Under the pieces are notes generated by a model. It was given only the letters and a program-made list of their open reading frames with translations, was not told the DNA's origin and ran no database searches. From Sporocytophaga myxococcoides (GTDB lineage Bacteria; Bacteroidota; Bacteroidia; Cytophagales; Cytophagaceae), in contig NZ_BBLT01000004.1 of assembly GCF_000775915.1 (NCBI RefSeq), positions 186,001-250,000 on the forward strand: a stretch of DNA of 64,000 nucleotides, in the 5' to 3' direction. Position 1 is the stretch's first letter, and every line of letters starts with the position of its first letter. Position numbers and translations under genes: made by a program. Below are positions 34,956-43,552 of the stretch, one piece after another.

Positions 34956-35858
34956 ATGGACAACAACTTTTACAGTCAGGACAAAATAGACGATTTCCTT
35001 TCGGGGAAACTATCTGGGACCGAAAAGCTCATGTTCGAGGAACATATGACTAAAGATCCATTGGTTAGTAATGAGCTTAAACTTCAGGAGGAAATAATCA
35101 GCCACCTGAAAGGTCAGCGAAAAGCTGAATTAAAAGCCCGTCTGGACAATATCAATGTGACAGCTACTTCCTCATACACCAGCCTTAAAATAGCAGCTGG
35201 AATTGTAGGTACATTGTTACTCAGCACAACTCTGTATTTCACTTTATTTAATAAACCTGCAGACCAATCTGCTTTAATTCAACAATCGGCAGACCATCCA
35301 GCAGATATATTCTCTGTTGAAGAATTATCTCCGCAAACAGAATCCGAAGTAACTACATCTGAAACATTAGCTGCTGCTCCAACTTTGGAAGAAAATAAAT
35401 TTGAAATAAAGAGAGAACTCAGAATTACCCAGCTGAAAAAGCATCCTGAGTCTGTTATTACAGAAACTTCTGAACCTCATAACTTTACCAATGTTTCAGA
35501 ACCGAATTTCTCCGATTTTGAAAGTGAAGATTTTAATACGGAAAGCGCTGTTCAACCTCAAAAAGGTGATATACAAGGAAGCGATGCTGCAAAGCTTGAT
35601 AACATTTCAGTAAAAATAGCTAAAAAGAAAAACAAAGACTTTCATTATCAATTTTTCAGCAACAAACTTTTCTTATATGGGAAATTCGATGAAAAGCCGT
35701 ATGAAATACTTGAGCTTAACAGCAAAGGTGGAAGAGAATTGTATCTTAAATATGAAGGAAGCTATTTCTCTCTGAAATCAAATCAAATCGATATTGTACC
35801 TTTAAAAGAAATCCATGACAAAGACATTACCAGAGAACTGGAGTCTTTAAAAAAATAA
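34956..35858 (+). CDS. Probable anti-sigma-like single-pass membrane protein
   Basis: 300 aa. The N-terminal cytosolic part (residues 1-75) includes FLSGKLSGTEKLMFEEHMTKDPLVSNELKLQEEI, which resembles the sigma-binding segment of anti-sigma proteins. One transmembrane helix follows (about 76-97, AGIVGTLLLSTTLYFTLF). The periplasmic part is acidic and Ser/Glu-rich (about 100-200), then a compact C-terminal domain (about 215-300: FFSNKLFLYGKFDEKPYEILELNSKGGRELYLKYEGSYFSL). Position directly after a sigma factor supports an anti-sigma role. I do not recognise the C-terminal domain. Confidence 0.78.
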   Translation: MDNNFYSQDKIDDFLSGKLSGTEKLMFEEHMTKDPLVSNELKLQEEIISHLKGQRKAELKARLDNINVTATSSYTSLKIAAGIVGTLLLSTTLYFTLFNKPADQSALIQQSADHPADIFSVEELSPQTESEVTTSETLAAAPTLEENKFEIKRELRITQLKKHPESVITETSEPHNFTNVSEPNFSDFESEDFNTESAVQPQKGDIQGSDAAKLDNISVKIAKKKNKDFHYQFFSNKLFLYGKFDEKPYEILELNSKGGRELYLKYEGSYFSLKSNQIDIVPLKEIHDKDITRELESLKK

Positions 35859-35879
35859 AAAAATCATTATCAATACTTT

Positions 35880-35932
35880 AAAGGGCTTTATTCCTATGAC
35901 AAGCAAGTAGGAATAAAGTCCTTTTATTTTTT
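35880..35932 (+). terminator. Terminator after the sigma/anti-sigma pair
   Basis: GGGCTTTATTCCTA and TAGGAATAAAGTCC pair, with one G-T or mismatch step, around TGACAAGCAAG, then a T-rich tract. It lies about 20 bp after the stop codon. Confidence 0.75.
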
Positions 35933-36020
35933 GCCCCCTTACTCTGAAGAAGTTTTAAGAATTTCCATAAATAAAGTTAAAAAGCCGCATTGTGAACTTC
36001 GGTAATAAGATTTATTCTAG

Positions 36021-36028
36021 TAAATTTG
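36021..36028 (+). promoter_or_regulatory. Candidate -7 box for the ftsX operon
   Basis: TAAATTTG matches TAnnTTTG and is followed by C. It ends 13 bp before the ATG at 36041, so the leader would be very short. No TTG stands at the ideal -33 distance. Confidence 0.4.
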
Positions 36029-36040
36029 CTAACCTTAATT

Positions 36041-36940
36041 ATGAATAAGCCATTAAAAATCAAAAAAAGAAAGAAGAAGTTAGGGAGCTATCCTTACCTT
36101 ACTGTGGTTTTCAGTATTACATTATCGCTTTTTGTAATAGGCTTATTTGCTCTTGTCTTTTTACATGGTAAAAAATTAAGTACAGTGATCCGTGAAAATC
36201 TGGAGCTCCACGTATATCTTGACAAGAACCTTTCTCCGGACATGATGGATTCGCTTCAGAATATCATTGCTTCCAAACCTTATGTATTAAAGAAAAAGGG
36301 AAAAGCACAAATTGAATATATTTCTCAGAAAGAGGCAGCCAAAAAGTTTATAAAGGAAACCGGAGAAGACTTCTCTGCTGTTTTAACGGAAAATCCATTA
36401 AGACCTTCCCTTGTTGTTAAAATTTCCTCCAGGTATTTCGAAGAAACCAAAATGAAAAAAATTTCTGAGGAAATAAAGGCTATGACCGGTGTTTTTGAAG
36501 TTGACTATCCTGTAAATCTAATAGATACAATTAACCGTAACATAAAAATCATAGCATTGATAATGCTTTCTTTTTCATTAATTTTATTGTTTGCTACTTA
36601 CCTTCTTATCAATAACACAATAAAACTGGCACTTTACAGTCAGCGATTCCTTATCAGGAGTATGCAGCTTGTTGGGGCCAAACGTTCCTTTATACAAGGA
36701 CCATTCTTATTACATGCTACATTTCAGGGCTTTTTCAGTGGCATTATTGCGGCTGGACTTTTATTCCTTTTACAGCAATATGCATATAGAGAGATCCCGG
36801 AATTATCTCAATTAGGTGAAACCAAAAATATAGCTATAGTATTCGGAGCCCTGATTGCTGCAGGTATTTTCATAGGACTTATCTCCTCTTTCAGAGCAGT
36901 TAATAAATATCTTAAAATGTCTTTAGACGAATTATATTAA
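36041..36940 (+). CDS. ftsX: FtsX-family cell division permease
   Basis: About 299 aa from ATG 36041. An upstream in-frame TTG at 36026 lies inside the candidate promoter and is rejected. It has a basic cytosolic start (KKRKKKLGSYP), a first transmembrane helix near residues 20-40, a periplasmic domain (LELHVYLDKNLSPDMMDSL to about 170), and three more helices with the FtsX motif LQLVGAKRSFIQGPFLLHATFQGFFSG. FtsX works with the ATPase FtsE in cell division and wall hydrolase control. The FtsE gene is 15 kb away at 52267, not next to it. It heads a string of DUF3098, uppP, truB and ribF genes. Confidence 0.92.
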   Translation: MNKPLKIKKRKKKLGSYPYLTVVFSITLSLFVIGLFALVFLHGKKLSTVIRENLELHVYLDKNLSPDMMDSLQNIIASKPYVLKKKGKAQIEYISQKEAAKKFIKETGEDFSAVLTENPLRPSLVVKISSRYFEETKMKKISEEIKAMTGVFEVDYPVNLIDTINRNIKIIALIMLSFSLILLFATYLLINNTIKLALYSQRFLIRSMQLVGAKRSFIQGPFLLHATFQGFFSGIIAAGLLFLLQQYAYREIPELSQLGETKNIAIVFGALIAAGIFIGLISSFRAVNKYLKMSLDELY

Positions 36941-36945
36941 TAACC

Positions 36946-37152
36946 ATGAACAAACTAGTTTTTTCAAAAGCCAATTACGTCATAATGCTTATTGGCATTG
37001 CTTTTCTTATTATCGGATTTATAACAATGAGTAAAGATGACCAGCCTCATGGTTTTGGAACTCTGGGCTTAACAATTGGTCCGATATTCCTGTTAATCGG
37101 TTTTATAATACAATTTGTAGCAATCTTTTATAAGCAAGGTAAAAAAGAATGA
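36946..37152 (+). CDS. DUF3098 small two-helix membrane protein
   Basis: 68 aa with two hydrophobic helices ([18 protein letters not shown] and [21 protein letters not shown]) separated by a polar loop [13 protein letters not shown]. This matches the DUF3098 family, found in Bacteroidota between ftsX and uppP genes. Function unknown. Its stop codon overlaps the uppP start codon by 4 bp, so the two are translationally coupled. Confidence 0.85.
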   Translation: MNKLVFSKANYVIMLIGIAFLIIGFITMSKDDQPHGFGTLGLTIGPIFLLIGFIIQFVAIFYKQGKKE

Positions 37153-37934
37153 ATTTCATAGAAGCCATAATCCTGGCCATTGTTGAAGGACTTACAGAAT
37201 TTTTGCCGGTTTCATCCACAGGTCACATGATCATTACTTCCGCATTAATGGGAATTAATGAGCAGGAGTTTACAAAAATTTTCACTGTACAGATTCAGTT
37301 CGGTGCAATACTTTCTGTTGTAATCCTTTACTGGAAAAGATTTTTCACTTCACTGGACTTTTACTATAAGTTGTTTGTAGCCTTTCTTCCTGCTGCTGCA
37401 ATTGGTTTTCTTTTGGGAGACTTTATTGACTCCCTGCTTGAAAACGTAATTGTGGTTGCTGCTTCTCTTTTATTAGGGGGAATATTCCTTTTATTTGTTG
37501 ACAGAATTTTCAATCCGTTAAAAGGTAAATCTCTTGATGAGCTATCATACAAAAACTCTCTAATCATAGGTTTTTTTCAATGCATAGCCATGATCCCCGG
37601 AGTGAGCAGATCTGCTGCAACGATCATAGGAGGAATGGCTCAAAACCTTAACAGAAAAGCTGCTGCTGAATTCTCCTTCTTTCTGGCAGTACCTACAATG
37701 TTTGCAGCATCCGGGTACAAGCTGCTTAAAGATTATAAAGCAATTGATGCTTCAAACCTTAACGTACTTATCGTTGGAAATGTGGTAGCATTTATCGTTG
37801 CTTTGCTTGCAATAAAATTCTTTATAGGCTTCGTAACCAAATATGGATTTAAAGTTTTCGGGTACTATAGAATCGCTCTGGGCTTAATCCTTCTAATATT
37901 ACTCGCACTCGGAGTAGATTTAAAAATACAATAA
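37149..37934 (+). CDS. uppP: Undecaprenyl-diphosphatase (BacA/UppP)
   Basis: 261 aa polytopic inner-membrane enzyme that removes a phosphate from undecaprenyl diphosphate to recycle the carrier lipid for cell-wall synthesis. It carries the two catalytic motifs [14 protein letters not shown] (residues 13-26) and [13 protein letters not shown] (150-162), and about eight hydrophobic helices. Overlaps the DUF3098 gene by 4 bp and abuts truB with no gap. The mix of wall-lipid and tRNA/flavin genes in one operon is a known Bacteroidota arrangement. Confidence 0.94.
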   Translation: MNFIEAIILAIVEGLTEFLPVSSTGHMIITSALMGINEQEFTKIFTVQIQFGAILSVVILYWKRFFTSLDFYYKLFVAFLPAAAIGFLLGDFIDSLLENVIVVAASLLLGGIFLLFVDRIFNPLKGKSLDELSYKNSLIIGFFQCIAMIPGVSRSAATIIGGMAQNLNRKAAAEFSFFLAVPTMFAASGYKLLKDYKAIDASNLNVLIVGNVVAFIVALLAIKFFIGFVTKYGFKVFGYYRIALGLILLILLALGVDLKIQ

Positions 37935-38624
37935 ATGACATTTGATTTTGAAGCAGGTGAAGTGCTTCTTATTGACAAGCCTTACGAATGGTCATCTTTC
38001 GATGTAGTCAGGAAAATCCGTAATACATTTAAGATGAAAAAGGTAGGTCATGCAGGAACACTTGATCCTCTGGCAACCGGATTATTGATTCTTTGCACCG
38101 GTAAAAAAACAAAGGAAATAGAGACTTATCAGGGGCAGGAAAAGGAATATGAAGGCCTGATTTGCCTTGGTAAAACTACCCCATCCTGTGACCTTGAAAC
38201 AGAATTTGATCAGGAGTTCGACATTTCTCATATTACTGAAGATGATATATACAGGGTAGCTTCTGAATTCCTGGGCCAGCAAATGCAAGTCCCTCCATGC
38301 TTTTCAGCGATTAAGGTAAACGGCAAAAGAGTTTATAAACTCGCAAGAAAAGGTATTAACGTAGAGATGAAAGAACGAGAGGTTTTCATCAAAAGCTTTG
38401 AGATAAAAAAAATCGATTTTCCCAATATTGAATTTAATATAGTTTGTTCCAAAGGCACTTATATAAGAAGTATCGCCAGAGACTTCGGGGAAAAGCTAGG
38501 TGCAGGATCCCACCTTGCTCTGTTGAGACGAACCAGAATTGGAGGTTTCACGATAGATAAATCCTATAAATTAGAAGATTTTCTTAAGTTAGCAGGAAAG
38601 AAACAAGGAAATGAAGGTTTATAA
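37935..38624 (+). CDS. truB: tRNA pseudouridine-55 synthase
   Basis: 229 aa TruB. It makes pseudouridine at position 55 in the T-loop of tRNA. Catalytic Asp44 sits in VGHAGTLDPLATGLL. Other motifs are LLIDKPYEWSSFDVVRKIR at the N-terminus, PPCFSAIKVNGKRVYKLARKG and CSKGTYIRSIARDFGEKLGAGSHLALLRRTRIGGF. It begins directly after the uppP stop codon and overlaps ribF by 14 bp. There is no PUA domain at the C-terminus, as usual in this phylum. Confidence 0.95.
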   Translation: MTFDFEAGEVLLIDKPYEWSSFDVVRKIRNTFKMKKVGHAGTLDPLATGLLILCTGKKTKEIETYQGQEKEYEGLICLGKTTPSCDLETEFDQEFDISHITEDDIYRVASEFLGQQMQVPPCFSAIKVNGKRVYKLARKGINVEMKEREVFIKSFEIKKIDFPNIEFNIVCSKGTYIRSIARDFGEKLGAGSHLALLRRTRIGGFTIDKSYKLEDFLKLAGKKQGNEGL

Positions 38625-39561
38625 TTCTTTCGATGAATTCACCAGATTGCCTAATGCCATTGTCACCATTGGTACCTTTGACGGCGTTCATCTCGGACAC
38701 AGAAAGATTTTGAGTCGTCTTAAGGAAACTTCAAATGAAGAAAAAGGAGAAAGCGTAGTGATTACTTTCTGGCCTCACCCGAGAAAGGTACTCCAAGGTG
38801 CTGACTCTTTCAAGCTTCTGCTTACCCTTGAAGAAAAAATAGAATTGATTGCATCCTGCGGTGTAGATCACCTTCTCCTCATTCCTTTCACAAAAGAATT
38901 CAGTTCTACAACTTCAGAAGATTTCATACAAAAGATTCTGATAGACAAAATAGGTACTAAAAAACTTGTTATCGGCTACGATCATAAATTTGGCAAAAAC
39001 AGAGAAGGTAGCTTTGAATATCTGAAAGAAAACGCCTCAAGAATCGGATTTCAGGTTGAAGAAATACCAAGAGAAGATATTGAACATAATGCAATAAGTT
39101 CTACAGCAATTCGGGAAGCGCTTTCTCAGAATAATGTATCCAAAGCGACCACATTACTTGGCCGCCCCTATAGTATCAAAGGCAAAGTAGTTGAAGGCAA
39201 TAAACTTGGACGAGAGCTTGGTTACCCAACTGCTAATATTGAAGTGGAAGATCCTGAAAAAATTCTTCCTGCCGACGGAATTTATACAGTATTTGTAAAA
39301 GAAGCTGGTAAATTGTACGGAGGCATGTTAAGTCTCGGCTTCAATCCTACTGTTGAAGGCAAAGGAAGAAGCATGGAAGTCCACATATTTGATTTCAATA
39401 AAAATATTTACGGAGAAACAGTAGAAGTTTCTTTTCTGGAATTTTTAAGATTCGAAGCAAAATTTCCTGACCTCGATGCGTTAATACACCAGCTGAAAGA
39501 GGATGAAAAACAATCCAGAGCTATTCTTGAAAACTATAATAAAACTTATCATAATTCTTAA
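38611..39561 (+). CDS. ribF: Bifunctional riboflavin kinase/FMN adenylyltransferase
   Basis: 316 aa RibF, which phosphorylates riboflavin to FMN and then adenylates it to FAD. The N-terminal nucleotidyltransferase has GTFDGVHLGH (residues 21-30), ITFWPHPRKVL, IGYDHKFGKNREG and ISSTAIREAL. The C-terminal flavokinase has GRPYSIKGKVVEGNKLGRELGYPTANI and the ending FLRFEAKFPDLDALIHQLKED. Overlaps truB by 14 bp and ends 20 bp before the M48 lipoprotein gene. Confidence 0.95.
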   Translation: MKVYNSFDEFTRLPNAIVTIGTFDGVHLGHRKILSRLKETSNEEKGESVVITFWPHPRKVLQGADSFKLLLTLEEKIELIASCGVDHLLLIPFTKEFSSTTSEDFIQKILIDKIGTKKLVIGYDHKFGKNREGSFEYLKENASRIGFQVEEIPREDIEHNAISSTAIREALSQNNVSKATTLLGRPYSIKGKVVEGNKLGRELGYPTANIEVEDPEKILPADGIYTVFVKEAGKLYGGMLSLGFNPTVEGKGRSMEVHIFDFNKNIYGETVEVSFLEFLRFEAKFPDLDALIHQLKEDEKQSRAILENYNKTYHNS

Positions 39562-39581
39562 TTCAAATAAAATTCAATAGT

Positions 39582-40385
39582 ATGAAAAAGGGATTTCTGT
39601 TATCCATTTTTATTCTTATCATTTTTGTTTCCTGTAAAAAAGACAAGGACGCAAAAATTAATATCTTCCCGGTTGAAAAAGACAAAGAGCTGGGTGCTCA
39701 GATGGATGCTTATATCAACTCAGATTCATCAGGAATGGTTGTATTAAGAGAAGATCAATATCCAATTTCCTATGGCAGACTTAAACAAATAAGGAATTAT
39801 ATACTGGCATCAGGAAAGCTGAAATATAAAAATGATTTTCCTTGGAAAGTAACCATCATCAGAGACGATAATACACTCAATGCATTCGCTACGCCAGGGG
39901 GCTATATGTATGTTTATACAGGGCTTATTAAATATCTTGAGTCAGAAGATCATCTTGCTGGGGTGATGGGACATGAAATGGCCCATGCAGACAGAAGACA
40001 TGGTACATCTCAAATGTCTAAACAATATGGAGTTGAAACTTTATTCAGCCTGGTTTTAGGCCAGAACAAAGGAATGTTAGGACAGATGACAGAAGGCCTA
40101 CTTTCATTAAAGTTCAGCCGCGAGGATGAAAATGATGCTGATGATTATTCAGTACAATACCTATGTCAGAGCTCTGCCGAATACTCTGCAGATGGAGCAG
40201 CTGGCTTCTTTGAAAAACTACTTGCTTCAGGTTCTGGTTCTAACACACCTGCTTTCTTAAGCACACACCCGTCTGAAGATGACAGAGTTAAAAATATTAA
40301 AGCAAAGGCCAGCTCTCTTGGATGCAGTGTGACTGAAAAAAATCCTAATGGGTTTCAGCAAATGAAGCAGGAACTAGGATTTTAA
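39582..40385 (+). CDS. M48-family metalloprotease, lipoprotein
   Basis: 267 aa zinc protease. Lipoprotein signal with Cys18 (LIIFVSCKKDKD), so attached to a membrane in the periplasm. Zinc motif HEMAHADRRHG (His131, Glu132, His135) and the third ligand region FSREDENDADDYSVQYL. It resembles BepA/LoiP-type proteases that handle outer-membrane proteins. The C-terminus has the conserved FLSTHPSEDDRVKNIK. The gene is convergent with the nuclease gene at 40387, their stop codons being separated by one base. Confidence 0.92.
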   Translation: MKKGFLLSIFILIIFVSCKKDKDAKINIFPVEKDKELGAQMDAYINSDSSGMVVLREDQYPISYGRLKQIRNYILASGKLKYKNDFPWKVTIIRDDNTLNAFATPGGYMYVYTGLIKYLESEDHLAGVMGHEMAHADRRHGTSQMSKQYGVETLFSLVLGQNKGMLGQMTEGLLSLKFSREDENDADDYSVQYLCQSSAEYSADGAAGFFEKLLASGSGSNTPAFLSTHPSEDDRVKNIKAKASSLGCSVTEKNPNGFQQMKQELGF

Positions 40386-40386
40386 T

Positions 40387-41394
40387 CTATTTGAAATTGA
40401 TAAATACAGGAAAATGGTCACTAAAACCATTTTCCTGATATTTTGACCCGGAGAAAGTTCTGTAAGGCCCATTCATCAGATTACTTTTATAATGCATCCA
40501 CTCCGGATGATAAATCTCTGAAGAGCCTTTTTTATAATGCTGTTTATAAAATGCTTTGCTCATCATGATCTGGTCAAAGGTCAGCCAATTTTTTCCGTAT
40601 TTAGTAGATCCGATTTTCAAAGCATCAAAATTTCCAAATCCATTAAAGAGATCCTCCTCTCCCATTTTCTCTGCATCACCTTTGGCCATTATAACTTCCA
40701 CAATACTTGGATCATGTGGAGTATCATTAAAATCTCCCATTACAATAATTTCAGAGTCTTTATTAATTTTGAAAAGTGAATCGCACAATTCTCTGACCAA
40801 CATTCCCATAATTAGCCTTTTTCTTTCAGACTTTTCCACCCCTGTCCTTCTTGATGTCCAGTGGTTTATAAGCAGATAGGTTGTATCCTTATTCAGAATT
40901 CCTTTTACCAATAAAAGCTCTCTTAAACCTGACTTTACTCCTTCCATGCTTTTAGGAGAATATAGCTTATGAGATAATGGTTTAAATGATTTTTTTTTAT
41001 ATAAAAGTGCCACATCAATACCCCTGTTATCGCAAGATTCCTGATGAATAAATCCATAAATATCCGATGAAGCACTAACATTAATGAGATCCTTTAGCAC
41101 ATGGCTATTCTCTATCTCCGCTAATCCCAGCAATTCCGGTCCATCATGATCACCTAGTTTACTCATTACAGTCGCAATCTGCTTAAGCTTTTTCTCATAT
41201 CGCTTTTGAGTCCAGTGATATTTACCACCGGGCAGAAAATCATCATCATTTGCCTCAGGATCGTCGTGATAATCAAAAAGATTTTCGACATTATAAAATG
41301 CTATTGTATTTACATCAGATTTTTCATCAGGAAGACAAAAGGATAAAACGAAGGTAACTATAAGAGTAAGGAACAGCCAAAGTATTTTCTTCAT
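40387..41394 (-). CDS. Endonuclease/exonuclease/phosphatase-family protein, secreted
   Basis: 335 aa with a signal region ending near VLSFCLPDEKS, possibly a lipoprotein signal (Cys20). EEP-fold motifs: TIAFYNVENLF at the start, LLGLAEIENSHVLKDL with the metal Glu, INHWTSRRTG, VMGDFNDTPHDPSIVE, and the final GFSDHFPVFI with the catalytic Asp-His. The family includes secreted nucleases and phosphoesterases. Substrate undefined. Single gene with a leader overlapping the gldC upstream region. Confidence 0.88.
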   Translation of the reverse strand: MKKILWLFLTLIVTFVLSFCLPDEKSDVNTIAFYNVENLFDYHDDPEANDDDFLPGGKYHWTQKRYEKKLKQIATVMSKLGDHDGPELLGLAEIENSHVLKDLINVSASSDIYGFIHQESCDNRGIDVALLYKKKSFKPLSHKLYSPKSMEGVKSGLRELLLVKGILNKDTTYLLINHWTSRRTGVEKSERKRLIMGMLVRELCDSLFKINKDSEIIVMGDFNDTPHDPSIVEVIMAKGDAEKMGEEDLFNGFGNFDALKIGSTKYGKNWLTFDQIMMSKAFYKQHYKKGSSEIYHPEWMHYKSNLMNGPYRTFSGSKYQENGFSDHFPVFINFK

Positions 41395-41425
41395 AAGAAG
41401 TAATGGAAATCCTATAAATTAAAAG

Positions 41426-41433
41426 TAAATTTG
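41426..41433 (+). promoter_or_regulatory. Candidate -7 box for gldC
   Basis: TAAATTTG fits TAnnTTTG 30 bp before the gldC start codon. No good -33 TTG is visible, so support is partial. Confidence 0.35.
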
Positions 41434-41463
41434 AGTAAAGAAAAAATTACCTGACTATAATTA

Positions 41464-41799
41464 ATGAAAAAATCAGAGATCAAATTTGTAGTTGAACTAG
41501 ACAGCGAAAATATTCCAGAGAAGATAAAATGGGATGCTACAGATAGCCCTCAGGGAAGTCTTTCCGAAGCAAAAGCTATAAGCCTCAATATTTGGGACCA
41601 AAAGCAACAATCAACTATGCGTATAGACCTTTGGGAAAAAGATATGCCCGTAGATGAAATGAAACGCTTCTTCATTGAAGCTATCGGAGGAATGGCTGAA
41701 ACTGTAAAAACCTCAACAGGTGATGATATTATGGCAGAGGAGATGCATGCTTTATGTCGTAAACTGGTAAAACATCTTGAGAACCTTAATAAGCAATAA
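41464..41799 (+). CDS. gldC: Gliding motility protein GldC
   Basis: 111 aa cytosolic protein without a signal peptide. The sequence KSEIKFVVELDSENIPEKIKWDATDSP followed by ISLNIWDQKQQSTMRIDLWEKDMPVDEMKRFF and MAEEMHALCRKLVKHL is the GldC pattern. GldC is linked to gliding motility in Flavobacterium johnsoniae, where its loss weakens movement. This supports a gliding Bacteroidota host together with the T9SS-type genes at 55293-61081. Single gene followed by a strong terminator. Confidence 0.92.
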   Translation: MKKSEIKFVVELDSENIPEKIKWDATDSPQGSLSEAKAISLNIWDQKQQSTMRIDLWEKDMPVDEMKRFFIEAIGGMAETVKTSTGDDIMAEEMHALCRKLVKHLENLNKQ

Positions 41800-41823
41800 A
41801 GATTCTTATAAATGAAATATAAA

Positions 41824-41868
41824 TAAAAACTGAAAGTCCGGAAGTATAATCCCAGACTTTCAGTTTTT
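41824..41868. terminator. Bidirectional terminator between gldC and the secreted-protein gene
   Basis: AAAAACTGAAAGTC and GACTTTCAGTTTTT pair perfectly over 14 bp around 16 bases. The A-run and T-run at the two sides let it act for both convergent genes. Confidence 0.8.
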
Positions 41869-41882
41869 ATTTATAAATCCTG

Positions 41883-42647
41883 TTAATTGGATTTATACTT
41901 TTCCCTCTTGGTTTTCATTTCACCCCCTGAAGAATTGTAGTGATAATCTTCAGTGGAACTACTACCTTTATTTATTGAATGACCAGGACAACTTCGTTTC
42001 ATTTTCATCTGCTTTTGTTTCATAGCAGGGTTATTCATAGGACAAGTTTCCGTTTCTTCTATAGGAACACCTATTCTGATAATATTCATCTGTTCAGGCT
42101 CATAATTTCTTGCTCTGGTATTGGCATCTACGCCTCTGGTAGAGGTATTTACCTCTTTAGGCTCAGCAAATAGACTCTCCTTTCTACTTATCGGAGTTTC
42201 CACGGGGGTGATACCCTGATTCTGCCTGAATGCATTATACTTAGCAACAAATTCCGAAGGGTCCCCTTCTGCTTTAATTTTTTCTTCGGCTCCGGAACGT
42301 TTATATTTTAGTACAAATTTATCATCCTTATATTCAAAGTCTTCTGGCATATCATTTTGTCCGGACAAAGACTGAATAAAGGCCTTGTCTTCAATTACTC
42401 TTAAGACTTCGACTTCCTTCTCCGGATCAGCAAGATTATTTTCAAACAACCTTGTCATAGAAGGAGACATTTCCATTTCACCTTCCACTACCTCAGGCTT
42501 TGAAGGATTACTTTTAACAGTCGGCTCACTTTCTTTTCTTTCATACTGGACTCTTCCCTGCAGATCCTGATCATCTTCCTGGGCAATAGTCATAAATGAA
42601 AAACCTATTCCCATTATTATCATTAATAGCGATTTTCCTACTCTCAT
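41883..42647 (-). CDS. Secreted protein of unknown function, Cys/Met-rich tail
   Basis: 254 aa from ATG 42647 (an in-frame GTG at 42656 is less likely). Signal peptide ends near SFMTIAQ. The mature part is highly charged (Lys/Glu) with a folded-looking segment ESLSGQNDMPEDFEYKDDKFVLKYKRSG-like near residues 100-130. A separate tail has CPMNNPAMKQKQMKMKRSCPGH, two Cys within a Met/Lys stretch. I do not recognise the family. It is the first of two small secreted protein genes on this strand. Confidence 0.7.
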   Translation of the reverse strand: MRVGKSLLMIIMGIGFSFMTIAQEDDQDLQGRVQYERKESEPTVKSNPSKPEVVEGEMEMSPSMTRLFENNLADPEKEVEVLRVIEDKAFIQSLSGQNDMPEDFEYKDDKFVLKYKRSGAEEKIKAEGDPSEFVAKYNAFRQNQGITPVETPISRKESLFAEPKEVNTSTRGVDANTRARNYEPEQMNIIRIGVPIEETETCPMNNPAMKQKQMKMKRSCPGHSINKGSSSTEDYHYNSSGGEMKTKREKYKSN

Positions 42648-42737
42648 ATCTCTCACGTTTAATCACCAACTAATTCTACTCTTATAAAATAACTAAGGAA
42701 AAACATCCTTTGTTTTTCCTTAATTATTAAAGTGAAA

Positions 42738-42793
42738 GAATTTTCCGGTAAGCTCTTCCCCACAATCAACATTTAATACTTTCCGGAAAATTC
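42738..42793. repeat. 11-bp perfect inverted repeat between two secreted-protein genes
   Basis: GAATTTTCCGG and CCGGAAAATTC pair across 34 bases. A second short hairpin (AAGGAAAAACA with TGTTTTTCCTT) lies just before it, at 42695-42721. Both are downstream of the gene at 42817 on the minus strand and may end its transcript. Confidence 0.5.
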
Positions 42794-42816
42794 TGCAACA
42801 GAAACACTCGCCTCAA

Positions 42817-43245
42817 CTATATACACACCTCTTCATCTACCTGCATGTCCCTGCCGGCCTCTCCGTGTCCTCTTCTTTCATATCGAACCCTTCTTGCCGA
42901 ACCCTCTCTTTCTCCTCGTCTCTTTTGGAAAGGCCATTGAAGCATTTTTAGCTTTTTCACTTCTTCTACATAATCAGTAGAAGTATCTTTATAGTAAATA
43001 TTCTTTGCATCCAGATTTTGCTGAAGTTCAGCTTCAAAGTCATATCTGATATTACTACTTATCTTTTTCGAACTCAGGTAAGCTACATTTTGTAAACTAG
43101 TATTGATGCTATCTTTTACTTGAGTTATTCTTTTTACGCACAGGTCTTTCACAGGCCCTCCCGATTTATAACTTTCAGTCTCCTGAGCGCTGACCACTGA
43201 GAACATCACCATGAACATCAGCAGAACTCCCCATTGCTTTTTCAT
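42817..43245 (-). CDS. Small secreted protein of unknown function, Arg-rich tail
   Basis: 142 aa from ATG 43245, where a signal peptide begins (KKQWGVLLMFMVMFSVVSAQ). An upstream in-frame start at 43308 adds 21 residues without a good signal. The body (DLCVKRITQVKDSINTSLQNVAYLSS) is helical. The tail is basic and Gly/Arg/Glu-rich (KRRGEREGSARRVRYERRG). I do not recognise a family. The signal peptide and spacing support a real gene, but the tail could be low-complexity drift. Confidence 0.55.
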   Translation of the reverse strand: MKKQWGVLLMFMVMFSVVSAQETESYKSGGPVKDLCVKRITQVKDSINTSLQNVAYLSSKKISSNIRYDFEAELQQNLDAKNIYYKDTSTDYVEEVKKLKMLQWPFQKRRGEREGSARRVRYERRGHGEAGRDMQVDEEVCI

Positions 43246-43341
43246 TATTAATGACTTTATAAATCTAACCAGGGAAAAAATCAAATAGTTATAGGGATAA
43301 AAATACAAGAGGATAATTATCTATTAATCAATAGATATGGA

Positions 43342-43417
43342 GCGTAAAGCGTAAAGCAGAAAGCTTAAAGCGAAAAGTTTTTTAAAAGTAAAAAGTTGAA
43401 AGCTTAAAGTTGAAAGT
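43342..43417. repeat. Degenerate 7-bp tandem repeat, GCNNAAA/GTNNAAA units
   Basis: About ten heptads such as GCGTAAA, GCAGAAA, GCTTAAA, GCGAAAA, GTTGAAA. It is in the opposite orientation to the array at 43502-43547, about 85 bp away, so the two could pair. Confidence 0.65.
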
Positions 43418-43501
43418 AGAAAAAAAGTGTTTTTCAAAATTTGAAAGTCTCACTGGAGACAAAAATTAAAAGCAGAAAGTAATGAATCCTACAGATTTTT
43501 T

Positions 43502-43547
43502 TAACTTTCTACTTTTAACTTTATACTTTTAACTTTATACTTTTAAA
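43502..43547. repeat. Degenerate 7-bp tandem repeat abutting the proC stop
   Basis: The 14-mer ACTTTTAACTTTAT occurs twice in tandem plus a partial third copy. It ends a few bases before the stop codon of proC at 43553. Inverse orientation to the array at 43342. Confidence 0.65.
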
Positions 43548-43552
43548 GCTCC

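Noticed and set aside
40537-40879. Antisense open frames inside the EEP nuclease gene
   Set aside because: They lie wholly within the well-supported nuclease coding region and are low-complexity hydrophobic. Shadow frames.
43342-43547. Possible CRISPR-like repeats
   Set aside because: The unit is only 7 bp, contiguous, with no spacers and no cas genes in the window.
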